Counted from the stretch's first letter, positions 31,145-40,180 are shown. The stretch is DNA of 41,773 bases from CAKSXP01 sp964609305 (GCA_964609305.1 CAZSRK010000018.1:1-41773), one strand, 5' to 3'. The notes: a model not told the origin generated them from the sequence alone. Program-made: numbers and translations.

Positions 31145-31206
31145 AACAAAGCGACAAAGGCGTCGTAATGGTTTTTCCATGGCCTCTTTGCCGCTTTGTT
31201 TTTTTG
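31145..31206 (+). promoter_or_regulatory. ANTAR attenuator 2 of the asnB leader
   Basis: Hairpin 31151-31166: stem GCGAC/GTCGT with hexaloop AAAGGC (A1, G4). The overlapping terminator, 31145-31206, pairs AACAAAGCG with CGCTTTGTT and CAAAG with CTTTG over an inner ATGG/CCAT stem, then a run of seven T. Same design as attenuator 1. Confidence 0.78.
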
Positions 31207-31304
31207 TATGAAAAAGCGCCCAGTATCGGTAGCCGGTTTGCAGCGCAAAGACCTGTGCGCAGATTTGCGGCTGCCGGCGGGCTGTCGGAATAAGTCAGAT
31301 CTTT

Positions 31305-31580
31305 CAAAGGCTATGACTGAGAAAAGTAATACGGACCCCGTCCGCCGACAGAGAGCGCGGAAAGGTGAGAGCCGCGCGGCAGGCGCCGTATGAAGAACAC
31401 TCACGAGCCGCAAACCCAACGCGAAGTCATTCGTCAGTAGGGGCGCCGTTCCCGGGCGTTAACCGGAAAGGGCTCCGCATATGCGGGTCCCGGAGCGATC
31501 TCTCCGGAGATAAGATAGGTGGTACCGCGAGTTTGCGCAGCTCGTCCTGTCAATAACAAGACGCTGCGCAAATCTTTTTT
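31305..31580 (+). promoter_or_regulatory. T-box riboswitch with an asparagine specifier
   Basis: Stem I base pairs ATGAC with GTCAT (near 31311 and 31426). AGAGAG followed by GGTGAGAGCC marks the distal loop/AG-bulge region. GAAG-AAC-ACTCACGAGC contains the specifier AAC (31396-31398), an Asn codon. The T-box sequence AGGTGGTACCGCG (31517-31529) offers UGG to an uncharged tRNA end. A terminator follows (TTTGCGCAG 31532-31540 with CTGCGCAAA 31564-31572, then TTTTTT). Uncharged tRNA-Asn would allow readthrough into asnB, 15 bases downstream. Confidence 0.93.
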
Positions 31581-31595
31581 CGGGGGTTTTAAAAA

Positions 31596-33176
31596 ATGTG
31601 TTCAATCATGGGTTACTGTGGCAGTGAGATCAGTTTTGAGCAGTTCAAAAAGGGTTTTGACATGACCATCTCGCGCGGGCCGGATATGTCCCGCATCGTG
31701 GAGCTCGACAGGGGCTTTCTGGCCTTTCACAGGCTGGCCATCATGGGACTTTCCGAGGCCGGGATGCAGCCGTTCTCCCTCGGCTCACGCATGGTCGTCT
31801 GCAACGGTGAGATATACGGCTTCCGCACCATAAAAAGAGAGCTGGAGGAAATGGGGTACCGCTTTGAGAGCGGCTCGGACTGCGAACTCCTGCTGCCGCT
31901 GTATGAACAGTACGGCACGGATATGATCGCCCGGCTGGACGCCGAGTTTGCGCTTATAATCTATGACGGCCAGACCGGCGGCTTTGTCGCCGCGCGCGAC
32001 CCCATCGGTATCCGTCCCCTCTACTACGGCTATGATTCGCAGGGCGGCATTCTCTTTGCAAGCGAGGCAAAAAACCTTGTCCCCCTCTGTGAAAAGGTCA
32101 TGCCCTTCCCGCCGGGACATTACTACAAGGACGGGGAGTTTATCTGCTACCGCGATATCAGCCGCGTCTCCGCCGTGTGCACCGACGACCTCGAAACAGC
32201 CTGCAAAAACATCCGCGAGAAGCTCATCGCCGGCATTGAAAAGCGACTCGACTCCGACGCGCCTGTCGGATTTCTGCTATCCGGCGGGCTGGACTCCTCG
32301 CTCGTGTGCGCGGTCGCGGCGCGTCTGTCCGGCCGGCCGATAAAGACCTTTGCCATCGGCATGTCGACCGATGCTATAGATCTTAAATATGCAAAACAGG
32401 TCGCCGAGTATATCGGCTCCGACCACACGGAGGTCATCATAACCCGTGACGACGTGCTGAAAGCGCTGCCCGACGTCGTCGCCCTGCTCGGCACCTGGGA
32501 TATAACGACGATACGCGCCTCTATCGGGATGTATCTCGTCTGCAAATACATACATGAGAACACCTCCCTGCGCGTGATACTCACCGGCGAGATTTCCGAC
32601 GAGCTTTTGGGATATAAGTATACCGACTTTGCCCCCTCGCCCGAGGAGTTCCAGAAGGAGGCGGAAAAACGCATACGCGAGCTGCACATGTACGACGTGC
32701 TGCGAGCTGACCGCTGCATCTCCGTCAACTCTCTTGAGGCCCGCGTGCCCTTCGGCGACCTTGACTTTGCAAGCTACGTCATGTCGCTCGACCCCCGGCT
32801 GAAGGTCAACACCTACGGCAAGGGCAAATATCTCCTGCGCCACGCCTTTGAGGGCGACTGGCTGCCGGAGAGCATACTCATGCGTGAAAAGGCGGCTTTC
32901 AGCGACGCGGTCGGCCACTCGATGGTCGACGACTTGAAAGCGTACGCCGAAACGTGTTACACTGATGAGGAATTTGAAAGCAGGCGCAGGACGTATACCT
33001 TCGCCACACCGTTTACCAAGGAATCGCTTCTCTACCGCGAGCTGTTTGAGCGATTCTATCCCGGCCAGGCCGAAATGATAGTCGACTTCTGGATGCCGAA
33101 CCGTTCGTGGGAGGGCTGCGACGTCGGCGACCCCTCCGCCCGTGTCCTTTCAAACTACGGCGGAAGCGGAGAATGA
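31596..33176 (+). CDS. asnB: Asparagine synthetase B-type, glutamine-hydrolysing
   Basis: A 526-residue class II amidotransferase that makes asparagine from aspartate, glutamine and ATP. Cys2 (MCSIMGYCG) is the glutaminase nucleophile, NGEIYGF lies near residues 70-76, and the PP-loop SGGLDSS is at 229-235. GEISDELLGYKY and SVNSLEARVPFGD complete the synthetase site. ATG at 31596 follows the T-box and has GGGGG upstream. The AAC specifier in the leader supports asparagine synthesis as the role. It is the first gene of asnB-gltB-gltD, with 21 bases before gltB, so the glutamate synthase genes inherit its three attenuators. Confidence 0.95.
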   Translation: MCSIMGYCGSEISFEQFKKGFDMTISRGPDMSRIVELDRGFLAFHRLAIMGLSEAGMQPFSLGSRMVVCNGEIYGFRTIKRELEEMGYRFESGSDCELLLPLYEQYGTDMIARLDAEFALIIYDGQTGGFVAARDPIGIRPLYYGYDSQGGILFASEAKNLVPLCEKVMPFPPGHYYKDGEFICYRDISRVSAVCTDDLETACKNIREKLIAGIEKRLDSDAPVGFLLSGGLDSSLVCAVAARLSGRPIKTFAIGMSTDAIDLKYAKQVAEYIGSDHTEVIITRDDVLKALPDVVALLGTWDITTIRASIGMYLVCKYIHENTSLRVILTGEISDELLGYKYTDFAPSPEEFQKEAEKRIRELHMYDVLRADRCISVNSLEARVPFGDLDFASYVMSLDPRLKVNTYGKGKYLLRHAFEGDWLPESILMREKAAFSDAVGHSMVDDLKAYAETCYTDEEFESRRRTYTFATPFTKESLLYRELFERFYPGQAEMIVDFWMPNRSWEGCDVGDPSARVLSNYGGSGE

Positions 33177-33197
33177 TAGCAAAGGAGTAACGCCACG

Positions 33198-36100
33198 ATG
33201 AATGATATATCCCACCAGACCTTGTACAGCCCGGGTTTTGAGCATGACGCCTGCGGCATAGGCGCCGTCATAAACATCGACGGCACCCAGAGCCACGAGG
33301 TCGTCAGCGACGCTTTGTCCATTGTCGAAAAGCTTGAACACCGCGCCGGCAAGGACGCAACAGGCGAGACCGGCGACGGCGTCGGTATCATGCTGCAGCT
33401 TTCCCACCGATTTTTCAGCAAGGCGGGCAAAGCCGCCGGCGTCGAAACGGGCGGTCCGGGGGATTACGGCGTTGGCATGTTCTTTTTCCCCCAGGACATC
33501 CTCTCGCGCAGACAGGCGCAGAAGATGTTTGAAATAATATGCGAAAAGGAGGGCGTGGAATTTCTCGCCTGGCGCGAGGTTCCCGTGGACGTGTCCGTTC
33601 TCGGGCAAAAAGCTAAACAGTCCATGCCCTGCATACTTCAGTGCTTCGTGCGCCGTCCGGCAAAAACCGCAAAAGGGCTTGACTTTGACCGCCGGCTGTA
33701 TGTCATCCGCCGCGTGTTCGAGCAGAGCAACGACAACACCTATGTCGTCTCCTTCTCCTCAAGGACCATCGTATACAAGGGTATGTTTCTGGTCCATCAG
33801 CTCCGCCGGTTCTACCTCGACCTGCAGGATGAGGATTTCATAAGCGCCATCGCCATGGTGCACTCCCGCTTTTCCACCAACACGACTCCGAGCTGGGAGA
33901 GGGCGCACCCCAACCGTTTTATCCTGCACAACGGCGAGATAAACACTATCCGCGGAAACGTCGACCGCATGCTTGCGCGCGAGGAGACCATGCACTCGTC
34001 CGTTCTGGACGCCGACATGGATAAGATACTGCCCGTCATATCGCAGTCCGGCTCCGATTCGGCCATGCTCGACAACACGCTGGAGTTTCTTGTCATGAAC
34101 GGCATGCCCCTGCCGCTGGCGGTCATGATACTCATCCCGGAGCCCTGGAAAAACGACACGAACATAGACAGGAAAAAGCGTGACCTCTATCGCTATTACG
34201 CGACCATGATGGAACCCTGGGACGGACCGGCCGCGATACTCTTTTCCGACGGCGAAGTGGTCGGCGCGGTGCTCGACCGCAACGGTCTGCGCCCGGCGAG
34301 GTACTACGTCACCACCGACAACAGGCTCATCCTCTCGTCCGAGGTCGGCGTGCTCGACATCCCGCCGGAGAAGATAAAGCTCAAGTCCCGGCTCCAGCCG
34401 GGGAAGATGCTGCTTGTCGACACGGCCCAAAAGCGGCTTGTATCAGACAGGGAATGCAAGGACTATTACGCCGGGCGTCAGCCCTATGGCGAGTGGCTGG
34501 ACGGCCATCTCGTGCAGCTTTCAGAGCTGAAGATCCCCAACCACAGGCTTCCGCGGCATACCCAGGCCGAGCGCGACAGGCTTTACAAGGCCTTTGGCTA
34601 TACCTATGAGGACATAACCAACGCTATCCTGCCCATGGCGGAGACGGGCTCGGAGCCCACCGCCTCGATGGGCGCGGATATTCCCCTGGCAGTGCTCTCG
34701 GAAAAGCACCAGCCGCTGTTTAACTATTTTAAGCAGCTCTTCGCCCAGGTCACGAACCCGCCCATAGACGCCATCCGCGAGGAGATAGTCACGGACACGA
34801 CAGTCTACGCCGGCGGGGATGGCAACCTGCTCATAGAACAGGCGGAAAACTGCGCTGTTTTGCAGATAAACAATCCTATCCTCACAAGCGTCGATCTGAT
34901 GAAGATACGCGAGATTGACAGACCCGGCTTCAGGGTCGGCACCGTTTCGCTGCTCTACTATAAGAACACCTCGCTTGAAAAGGCCCTTGATAAGCTGTTC
35001 GTCGACTGCGACCGTGCATACCGCAATGGCTGCAACATCATAATTCTATCCGACCGCGGAGTGGACGAAAACCACGTCGCGATCCCCTCGCTGCTGGCCG
35101 TATCGGCCATTGAGCAGTACCTGGTGCGCACAAAAAAGCGCACCGCCGTGTCCATCATCCTCGAGAGCGCGGAGCCGCGCGACGTGCACCATTTTGCGAC
35201 GCTTCTGGGCTATGGCGCGCGCGCGATAAACCCCTATCTCGCTCAGGAGTGCATAGTCGAGCTGGTCGACAGGAACATGCTCGACAAGGACGCGTATACG
35301 GCGATCGCCGACTATAACAGCGCGATACTGCACGGCATCGTCAAGATCGCCTCCAAAATGGGTATTTCCAGCCTCCAGTCCTATCAGTCCGCGCAGATTT
35401 TTGAGGCCGTGGGCATATGCAAAGAGGTCATCGACAAGTATTTTACAAACACCGTAAGCCCGGTCGAGGGCATCGGCCTCAAGGAGATAGGCGAGGGCGT
35501 CGAGTGGCGGCACAGCCATGCCTTCGACCCTCTCGGCCTCGGCGTGGATACCACGCTCGACAGCGTCGGCGCGCACAAGCTGCGCAGCGGCGAGGATACG
35601 GAATCGCATATGTACGACCCGCGCACCATTTTCGCGTTGCGCGAGGCGACGCACACCGGCTCCTACGAACGCTTTAAGGAGTATACGGCCCTCGTCGACG
35701 ACGAGCGTACGCCGCATACGCTCCGCGGCCTGCTCGAGTTCGTCTTCGACGCGGACGGCGGCGTCCCTCTGGATGAGGTAGAGCCGGCTTCCGAGATCGT
35801 AAAACGCTTCAAGACGGGCGCGATGTCCTACGGCTCAATATCCGAGGAATCGCACACCTGTATGGCCATCGCCATGAACCGCCTGGGCGGCAAGTCCAAC
35901 TCCGGCGAGGGCGGCGAGGACCCATCCAGATTCAACACCGAAAAAAACAGCGCGATAAAGCAGGTCGCCTCCGGCCGATTCGGCGTGACAAGCGCGTACC
36001 TGTGCAGCGCGCAGGAGATACAGATCAAGATGGCGCAGGGCGCAAAGCCCGGCGAAGGAGGGCATCTGCCCGGGAGCAAGGTCTATCCCTGGATAGCCCG

Positions 36101-37718
36101 CACCCGCTGCTCGACGCCCGGAGTCGCGCTCATCTCCCCGCCGCCGCACCACGATATCTACTCCATCGAGGATCTGGCGCAGCTCATATTCGATCTGAAG
36201 AACGCAAACAGAGACGCTTCGATATCCGTCAAGCTCGTGTCGGAGGCCGGCGTCGGCACCATCGCCGCAGGCGTGGCCAAGGCCGGCGCGCAGGTCATTC
36301 TGATATCGGGCTACGACGGCGGCACCGGTGCCGCGCCCAAGAGCTCTATACACAATGCTGGCCTGCCCTGGGAGCTTGGCCTGGCCGAGGCGCATCAGAC
36401 GCTTATCCAGAACGGCCTGCGCAGCAGGGTCCGGCTTGAGACGGACGGCAAACTCATGACCGGGCGCGATGTGGCCATCGCCTGCATGCTCGGCGCGGAG
36501 GAATTCGGCTTCGCCTCGGCCCCGCTGGTCGCGATGGGCTGCCTGATGATGCGCGTTTGCAATCTCGACACCTGTCCTGCCGGAATAGCGACACAGAACC
36601 CGGAGCTTCGCTCGCGCTTTTGCGGCAAACCCGAATATGTTATGAACTTTATGCTCTACGTCGCTGAGGAGCTGCGGGAGATCATGGCAAAATTGGGAGT
36701 GCGTACTGTTGACGAGCTGGTCGGTCTCACTGACCTGCTGCGAGTGCGCAGCAAGAAAATCACCGACAGGGCCGACACCATCGACCTTCATGCGGTGCTG
36801 GGCAGCGGTCCGCTGCCCGTGACCTTTGATCCTGGGGACATATATAACTTTCAGCTTGAAAAGACGCTGGACCTGTCCCGCCTGCTGCCCGAATTCGAGC
36901 CAAGCTTCAAGCGGCGCCGGCCACACTCATGCAGCGTCAGCGTTTCGAGCACCAACCGCTCCGTCGGCACGATACTCGGCTCCGAGATAACGCGCAGGTT
37001 CGGCGAAAGCCTGCCCGACGACACCTATGTCGTAAACTGCGCCGGCAGCGCCGGGCAGTCCTTCGGCGCATTCATACCAAAGGGCCTGACCCTGAGTCTG
37101 ACAGGAGACAGCAACGACTATTTCGGCAAGGGCCTCTCCGGAGGAAAGCTGATCGTTGCTCCCGACGAGCGCAGCCTCTTTGAGGCGAAGGACAACATCG
37201 TCATCGGTAACGTCGCGCTTTATGGCGCAACGAGCGGCCAGGCCTTTATAAGCGGCGTCGCGGGCGAGCGGTTCTGCGTGCGCAATTCCGGTGCCGTCGC
37301 GGTCGTTGAGGGCTGCGGCGACCACGGCTGCGAATACATGACCGGCGGCTGTGTGGTCGTGCTCGGCCCCACGGGCAGGAACTTCGCAGCCGGAATGAGC
37401 GGCGGTATCGCCTATGTCCTGGACGAGGACCACGATTTCTATCTCCGCCTCAACAAGCAGATGGTCACGATGAGCCAGGTCACGCAGCGCCACGATATGG
37501 AGGAGCTGAAAAGACTTATCCAGGCGCATACGGATGCCACCGATTCCGCTCTTGGCAGGAAGATACTGAATGAGGCGGACAAATATCTGCCGCGGTTCAA
37601 GAAGATAGTGCCCAACGAATACCAGAAGATGCTGACTGCCATCGCCGCGCTGGAGGAGAAGGGCATCCCCTCTGAGCAGGCAAAGCTCGATGCATTCCTC
37701 ATGTGCAGGAATTCCTGA
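33198..37718 (+). CDS. gltB: Glutamate synthase, large (alpha) subunit
   Basis: A 1506-residue subunit that transfers the amide nitrogen of glutamine to 2-oxoglutarate. An 18-residue propeptide precedes Cys19 (HDACGIG), the Ntn glutaminase nucleophile. The FMN/synthase domain has GGTGAAPKSS and the cysteine-rich 3Fe-4S stretch CLMMRVCNLDTCPAG. The C-terminal GXGXG beta-helix shows GDSNDYFGKGLSGG and GAAGMSGG-like repeats. Length is normal for bacterial GltB. ATG at 33198 has AAAGGAG upstream. It is co-transcribed with asnB (before) and gltD (after, 16-base gap). Glutamine use links it with glnA on the other strand to form the GS-GOGAT cycle. Confidence 0.97.
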   Translation: MNDISHQTLYSPGFEHDACGIGAVINIDGTQSHEVVSDALSIVEKLEHRAGKDATGETGDGVGIMLQLSHRFFSKAGKAAGVETGGPGDYGVGMFFFPQDILSRRQAQKMFEIICEKEGVEFLAWREVPVDVSVLGQKAKQSMPCILQCFVRRPAKTAKGLDFDRRLYVIRRVFEQSNDNTYVVSFSSRTIVYKGMFLVHQLRRFYLDLQDEDFISAIAMVHSRFSTNTTPSWERAHPNRFILHNGEINTIRGNVDRMLAREETMHSSVLDADMDKILPVISQSGSDSAMLDNTLEFLVMNGMPLPLAVMILIPEPWKNDTNIDRKKRDLYRYYATMMEPWDGPAAILFSDGEVVGAVLDRNGLRPARYYVTTDNRLILSSEVGVLDIPPEKIKLKSRLQPGKMLLVDTAQKRLVSDRECKDYYAGRQPYGEWLDGHLVQLSELKIPNHRLPRHTQAERDRLYKAFGYTYEDITNAILPMAETGSEPTASMGADIPLAVLSEKHQPLFNYFKQLFAQVTNPPIDAIREEIVTDTTVYAGGDGNLLIEQAENCAVLQINNPILTSVDLMKIREIDRPGFRVGTVSLLYYKNTSLEKALDKLFVDCDRAYRNGCNIIILSDRGVDENHVAIPSLLAVSAIEQYLVRTKKRTAVSIILESAEPRDVHHFATLLGYGARAINPYLAQECIVELVDRNMLDKDAYTAIADYNSAILHGIVKIASKMGISSLQSYQSAQIFEAVGICKEVIDKYFTNTVSPVEGIGLKEIGEGVEWRHSHAFDPLGLGVDTTLDSVGAHKLRSGEDTESHMYDPRTIFALREATHTGSYERFKEYTALVDDERTPHTLRGLLEFVFDADGGVPLDEVEPASEIVKRFKTGAMSYGSISEESHTCMAIAMNRLGGKSNSGEGGEDPSRFNTEKNSAIKQVASGRFGVTSAYLCSAQEIQIKMAQGAKPGEGGHLPGSKVYPWIARTRCSTPGVALISPPPHHDIYSIEDLAQLIFDLKNANRDASISVKLVSEAGVGTIAAGVAKAGAQVILISGYDGGTGAAPKSSIHNAGLPWELGLAEAHQTLIQNGLRSRVRLETDGKLMTGRDVAIACMLGAEEFGFASAPLVAMGCLMMRVCNLDTCPAGIATQNPELRSRFCGKPEYVMNFMLYVAEELREIMAKLGVRTVDELVGLTDLLRVRSKKITDRADTIDLHAVLGSGPLPVTFDPGDIYNFQLEKTLDLSRLLPEFEPSFKRRRPHSCSVSVSSTNRSVGTILGSEITRRFGESLPDDTYVVNCAGSAGQSFGAFIPKGLTLSLTGDSNDYFGKGLSGGKLIVAPDERSLFEAKDNIVIGNVALYGATSGQAFISGVAGERFCVRNSGAVAVVEGCGDHGCEYMTGGCVVVLGPTGRNFAAGMSGGIAYVLDEDHDFYLRLNKQMVTMSQVTQRHDMEELKRLIQAHTDATDSALGRKILNEADKYLPRFKKIVPNEYQKMLTAIAALEEKGIPSEQAKLDAFLMCRNS

Positions 37719-37734
37719 AAGGAGAGTGGCTGTA

Positions 37735-39219
37735 ATGGGAAAAAACACAGGTTTTCTGGAATATAGCCGTCTTGCCTGCGCGGCTGTCGAGCCCGAGGTT
37801 CGTGTGCACAATTACCTCGAGTTCCATGAGGAAATGGACAGGGCGGCCCGGCAGGAACAGGGCGCGCGCTGCATGAACTGCGGCGTTCCGTTCTGCCAGT
37901 CCGGCGCAGTGCTCCGCTCCGGCGTGAGCGGCTGTCCGCTGCACAACATGATACCGGAGTGGAACGACGAGATATACAGAGGCAACTGGGAACAGGCGCT
38001 CTCCCGCCTGTGCAAGACAAACAACTTCCCTGAGTTTACCGGTCGGGTATGCCCCGCTCCATGCGAGGGAGCCTGTACCTGCGGGCTGTACGGCGACCCG
38101 GTCACGATAAGAGAAAACGAGCTTGCCATAATCGAGGAGGGCTTTAGAAACGGGAGCATCGCTCCCCGGCCGCCCGCTGTCAGAAGCGAAAAGACGGTCG
38201 CCGTCGTTGGCTCCGGCCCGGCAGGGCTCGCGGCTGCCGACCAGCTTAACAGACGCGGACACTCGGTAACCATTTTTGAAAGGGATGACAGGCCAGGCGG
38301 GCTTTTGATGTACGGGATACCCAACATGAAGCTGGACAAAAGCGTTGTTGAGCGCCGCATAAGGATTATGGAAGCTGAGGGCGTCGTTTTCCGCACGGGC
38401 GTGAACGTCGGTGTGGACGTCGGCGCGGAGGAGCTGTTGTCCGATTTTGACGCCGTGGTGCTCTGCTGCGGCGCAAGGCAGCCGCGCGATCTGGAAGTCG
38501 CCGGCAGACAGACTCAGGGCGTGGTCTTTGCTCTCGATTTCCTGATAGACTCGACACGGGCGCTGCTTGGCGGTGACGCGCGCGGCGGCGACATGGCACG
38601 CGGTAAAAACGTCGTAATCGTAGGCGGCGGCGACACTGGCAGCGACTGCGTCGGCACCTGCATACGCCAGGGCTGTAAGTCGATAGCTCAGCTCGTGCGC
38701 AAGCCGAGGCAGCCTCTGCCGGTCATCGGCGGCAGCTCCTGGCCTGTCGCGCAGATACATTCCAACTCCAAGCTTGACTATGCGCAGGAGGAGGCTATCG
38801 CCGTATTCGGGCGTGATGTGCGCATTTACCAGACCACCATAAGCGGGATACTGCCCGATGAGAGCGGCCATATCACCGCGCTTAAGCTCGTCATGTCCGA
38901 ACCGGTGGAGGGCAAAGACGGCAGCCTCACCATGCGGGAGATCCCCGACAGCGAGACGATCGTGCCCTGCGACCTGCTGCTGCTCGCGGCCGGCTTTTCC
39001 GGATGCGAGCCTTACAGCGCCGCCTGCTTCGGGGCGGAGCTGGATGGCAGGGGCTGCATCCGCACGCAGGAGGACGGATACGCAACGGATGTCCCCGGTG
39101 TTTTTGCCGCCGGCGACGCAAGGCGCGGCGCGTCCCTCGTTGTCTGGGCCATTGAAGAGGGCCGCAGATGCGCAAAACAGGTAGACAGTTTCCTCATGGG
39201 ATATACCAACATGATATAA
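37735..39219 (+). CDS. gltD: Glutamate synthase, small (beta) subunit
   Basis: A 494-residue iron-sulfur flavoprotein that passes electrons from NAD(P)H to GltB. N-terminal cysteine groups for 4Fe-4S clusters (CMNCGVPFC, then CPAPCEGACTCG) are followed by the FAD fold (VAVVGSGPAGLAAA) and the NAD(P)H fold (VVIVGGGDTGSDC). GVFAAGDARRGASLVVWAIEEGR is the C-terminal FAD signature. Length is normal. The frame is open upstream within gltB, but AAAGGAGAG before the ATG at 37735 sets the start. A strong terminator follows. Related subunits serve other oxidoreductases, but adjacency to gltB settles the name. Confidence 0.96.
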   Translation: MGKNTGFLEYSRLACAAVEPEVRVHNYLEFHEEMDRAARQEQGARCMNCGVPFCQSGAVLRSGVSGCPLHNMIPEWNDEIYRGNWEQALSRLCKTNNFPEFTGRVCPAPCEGACTCGLYGDPVTIRENELAIIEEGFRNGSIAPRPPAVRSEKTVAVVGSGPAGLAAADQLNRRGHSVTIFERDDRPGGLLMYGIPNMKLDKSVVERRIRIMEAEGVVFRTGVNVGVDVGAEELLSDFDAVVLCCGARQPRDLEVAGRQTQGVVFALDFLIDSTRALLGGDARGGDMARGKNVVIVGGGDTGSDCVGTCIRQGCKSIAQLVRKPRQPLPVIGGSSWPVAQIHSNSKLDYAQEEAIAVFGRDVRIYQTTISGILPDESGHITALKLVMSEPVEGKDGSLTMREIPDSETIVPCDLLLLAAGFSGCEPYSAACFGAELDGRGCIRTQEDGYATDVPGVFAAGDARRGASLVVWAIEEGRRCAKQVDSFLMGYTNMI

Positions 39220-39224
39220 AAATT

Positions 39225-39275
39225 GGTGCCGGACCCGCTCAGGGGTCCGGCGCCTTCGCTTTTTCTTCTTTTTCT
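39225..39275 (+). terminator. Terminator of asnB-gltBD
   Basis: A 12-bp stem (39225-39236 with 39243-39254, one G-U pair) and loop GCTCAG, followed by a T-rich tail. Confidence 0.9.
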
Positions 39276-39303
39276 GCTATTCTGTCCGGATTTCAGGCCC
39301 GTA

Positions 39304-39614
39304 TCAGCCGGCGCTGTCTACGGCGTCCACNNNNNNNNNNNNNNNNNNNNNNNNNNNNNNNNNNNNNNNNNNNNNNNNNNNNNNNNNNNNNNNNNNNNNN
39401 NNNNNNNNNNNNNNNNNNNNNNNNNNNNNNCGGCGTCCACTCTGCCCTCGGCGATTATGTATGTTACAAGCGACACCAGCGCCGTGACGGCGCCCGCCAC
39501 GGTCTGCACATCGCCTGCCTGTCCGCCGAGCGCGACGTATATCCCCGTCGCCACGCCCGCCGCCGCACACCACAGCTTGGTGCTCTTCAGCTTTTGCCAA
39601 ATCGTCCTGCGCAT
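39304..39614 (-). CDS. Holin-like small membrane protein, interrupted by an assembly gap
   Basis: ATG at 39614 (GGAGACAG upstream) begins MRRTIWQKLKSTKLWCAAAG, with a basic start and two hydrophobic helices (to YIIAEGRVDA), the layout of a phage holin. The frame runs into 100 N. The ten bases CGGCGTCCAC occur on both sides of the gap; if they are overlapped and the N removed, the frame continues in phase to a TGA at 39306-39304, giving a complete 66-residue protein ending AEGRVDAVDSAG. The gap therefore seems to be an unmerged contig overlap. It is the last of three leftward phage-type genes. No endolysin gene follows. Holin function is inferred from design only. Confidence 0.68.
39331..39430. 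other. Assembly gap of 100 N
   Basis: Exactly 100 undetermined bases, the usual placeholder for a gap of unknown size. The same ten bases flank it on both sides. Confidence 0.99.
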
Positions 39615-39694
39615 TACTCTGTCTCCTCTCAGTATTCTCCCATACCCTCCCGGCCACGGGGCAATGCCCCGCCTCTGCCGTTTATGGCTCCTGC

Positions 39695-39832
39695 TCACTC
39701 GGAAAGCATCGTCGTAAGCTGCGAATACTCGCTGCTGCTGAGTTTGCCCGACGCATAAAACACGTCGATCTTGACGTCCAGGCCGTCTGTCTGACCGCGT
39801 TCTATAAGGCGCTTCAATGTCCTGTAAAGCAT
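39695..39832 (-). CDS. XkdX-like small phage protein
   Basis: A 45-residue protein (begins MLYRTLKRLIERGQTDGLD, and ends with SGKLSSSEYSQLTTML). Such tiny proteins, with a basic amphipathic start and a C-terminal pattern of the kind G-x-L-(S/T)-x-x-E/S-Y, are found between tail genes and holin in phages and prophages of Firmicutes and are called XkdX-like. Function unknown. GGAGGTGAG lies seven bases before the ATG at 39832. It is between the tail-type protein and the holin-like gene on the same strand. Confidence 0.65.
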   Translation of the reverse strand: MLYRTLKRLIERGQTDGLDVKIDVFYASGKLSSSEYSQLTTMLSE

Positions 39833-39865
39833 ATCACTCACCTCCTGCCGCTGTTTTCCGCACAA

Positions 39866-40162
39866 TCACTCCGCAAGGCCCAGCTCCAAAAGCGTCAGCC
39901 TGTATTCGTGATCGATGAGCAGCGCGTCCCTGTCGTCCTGCTCCGCAGCTCCGAACGGGGTGAACGGCTCTGTTTCCGGCACCGTACCGGCCGTCATGCC
40001 CGTCACGACCCCGTTTTCGACGATAATGTCCACGAACGGGAAGGTATCGGGTATCGCCATACCGTCAGGCACAAGCGCCCAGCCGTCGGGAACAGAGCCC
40101 ACTGGCCCGTCCTGATTTGCATGGGCCCCGTTTTCCTGTGCCTCGATTTTGATTATAAACAA
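39866..40162 (-). CDS. Small phage-type (tail-associated?) protein
   Basis: A 98-residue soluble protein with no membrane segment. It resembles the short proteins lying just before XkdX in phage tail modules: it has a beta-rich start, a VDIIVENGVVTGMTAG strand pair and a C-terminal helix (EYRLTLLELGLAE). TTG at 40162 is the start because GGAGGAGATAGC precedes it at proper spacing. It is the first gene of a leftward three-gene unit. An operator-like repeat lies just upstream at 40181. The tail role is inferred from context and order. Confidence 0.6.
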   Translation of the reverse strand: MFIIKIEAQENGAHANQDGPVGSVPDGWALVPDGMAIPDTFPFVDIIVENGVVTGMTAGTVPETEPFTPFGAAEQDDRDALLIDHEYRLTLLELGLAE

Positions 40163-40180
40163 GCTATCTCCTCCTTATTT

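Noticed and set aside
31219..31280. A third ANTAR hairpin (GCGCA with loop AAGACC)
   Set aside because: The loop lacks G at position 4 and needs a G-U pair in a five-base stem; no terminator overlaps it.
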